From Actinophytocola sp036378875 (GTDB lineage: Bacteria > Actinomycetota > Actinomycetes > Mycobacteriales > Pseudonocardiaceae): 64,000 bases of DNA. Shown here one piece after another: positions 63,975 through 64,000 of this stretch. The stretch covers positions 11,461-75,460 of the forward strand of contig NZ_DASUVO010000110.1 of assembly GCF_036378875.1 (NCBI RefSeq), given 5' to 3'. The position numbers and the translations under genes are program-made. Within the stretch, counting starts at the first letter, position 1. Every line of letters starts with the position of its first letter. The notes below the pieces were generated by a model. It had not been told where the DNA came from. It searched no databases and was given only the letters and a program-made list of their open reading frames with translations.

Positions 63975-64000
63975 CATCCGCGGTCGTGGCCATTCCCGTC

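Overview
This 64-kb, strongly GC-rich window looks like chromosome from an actinobacterium of the Pseudonocardiaceae/Actinosynnema-Saccharothrix-Lentzea type (inference from gene content and codon usage). The clearest landmark is a block in the same order as mycobacteria: aconitase, NlpC/P60 hydrolase, MoxR ATPase, DUF58, vWA protein, fabG, inhA/fabI and hemH. The enoyl reductase lacks the long mycolate-type substrate loop, which argues for a relative that does not make mycolic acids. No rRNA, tRNA, CRISPR array, prophage or recognisable transposase was seen.

Layout. 0-4 kb: a tight minus-strand operon (MocR-type regulator, a conserved 283-aa protein, a lipoprotein with a SecD-like head domain, an ASCH protein cut by the window edge), divergent from an EamA transporter. 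4-8 kb: two CNNM/CorC-type membrane proteins, a TIGR03086-type enzyme and a TetR regulator very like AcnR. A 132-133-bp structured repeat occurs twice here, each time fused to the stop codon of a gene. 8-12.4 kb: ergothioneine operon egtABCD with translational coupling and a terminator; egtE is not nearby. 12.5-15.2 kb: secreted tripeptidyl-aminopeptidase-like hydrolase and an AlkA-like glycosylase. 15.2-20.5 kb: an accessory segment with membrane proteins, gene remnants and a two-component system, bracketed by inverted copies of a 57-bp repeat beside G-rich sequence.

20.5-34.3 kb: the conserved block. acn carries a near-perfect AcnR-type operator although acnR lies about 12.6 kb away; the ergothioneine operon and the accessory segment lie between them. 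34-45 kb: ASCH/wHTH protein, small membrane proteins, LtrA, a frameshifted kinase-like gene, lspA, a second MoxR/vWA pair, and a two-gene operon of unknown function whose products share a short motif. 45-49 kb: an ABC permease and an unusual protein joining an S15-like peptidase to an ABC ATPase, then terC behind a yybP-ykoY-type (Mn2+) riboswitch whose 3' strand can either close the aptamer or hide the ribosome-binding site.

50-64 kb: a RES/Xre-type toxin-antitoxin pair, a PLP decarboxylase divergent from an Lrp/AsnC regulator, a nucleoside-kinase-like P-loop protein, a secreted beta-propeller protein, a nitric oxide synthase oxygenase domain, an MFS exporter, a cytochrome P450 divergent from an alpha/beta hydrolase, an FKBP isomerase, a leaderless PLP aminotransferase and a secreted ricin-type lectin.

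The gene layout is compact. Many neighbours overlap by 4 bp (ATGA/GTGA), several convergent pairs overlap at their 3' ends, and two divergent pairs can share a CATG for both starts. Two genes (a GNAT and a kinase-like gene) are interrupted by single frameshifts that could be real or sequencing errors.
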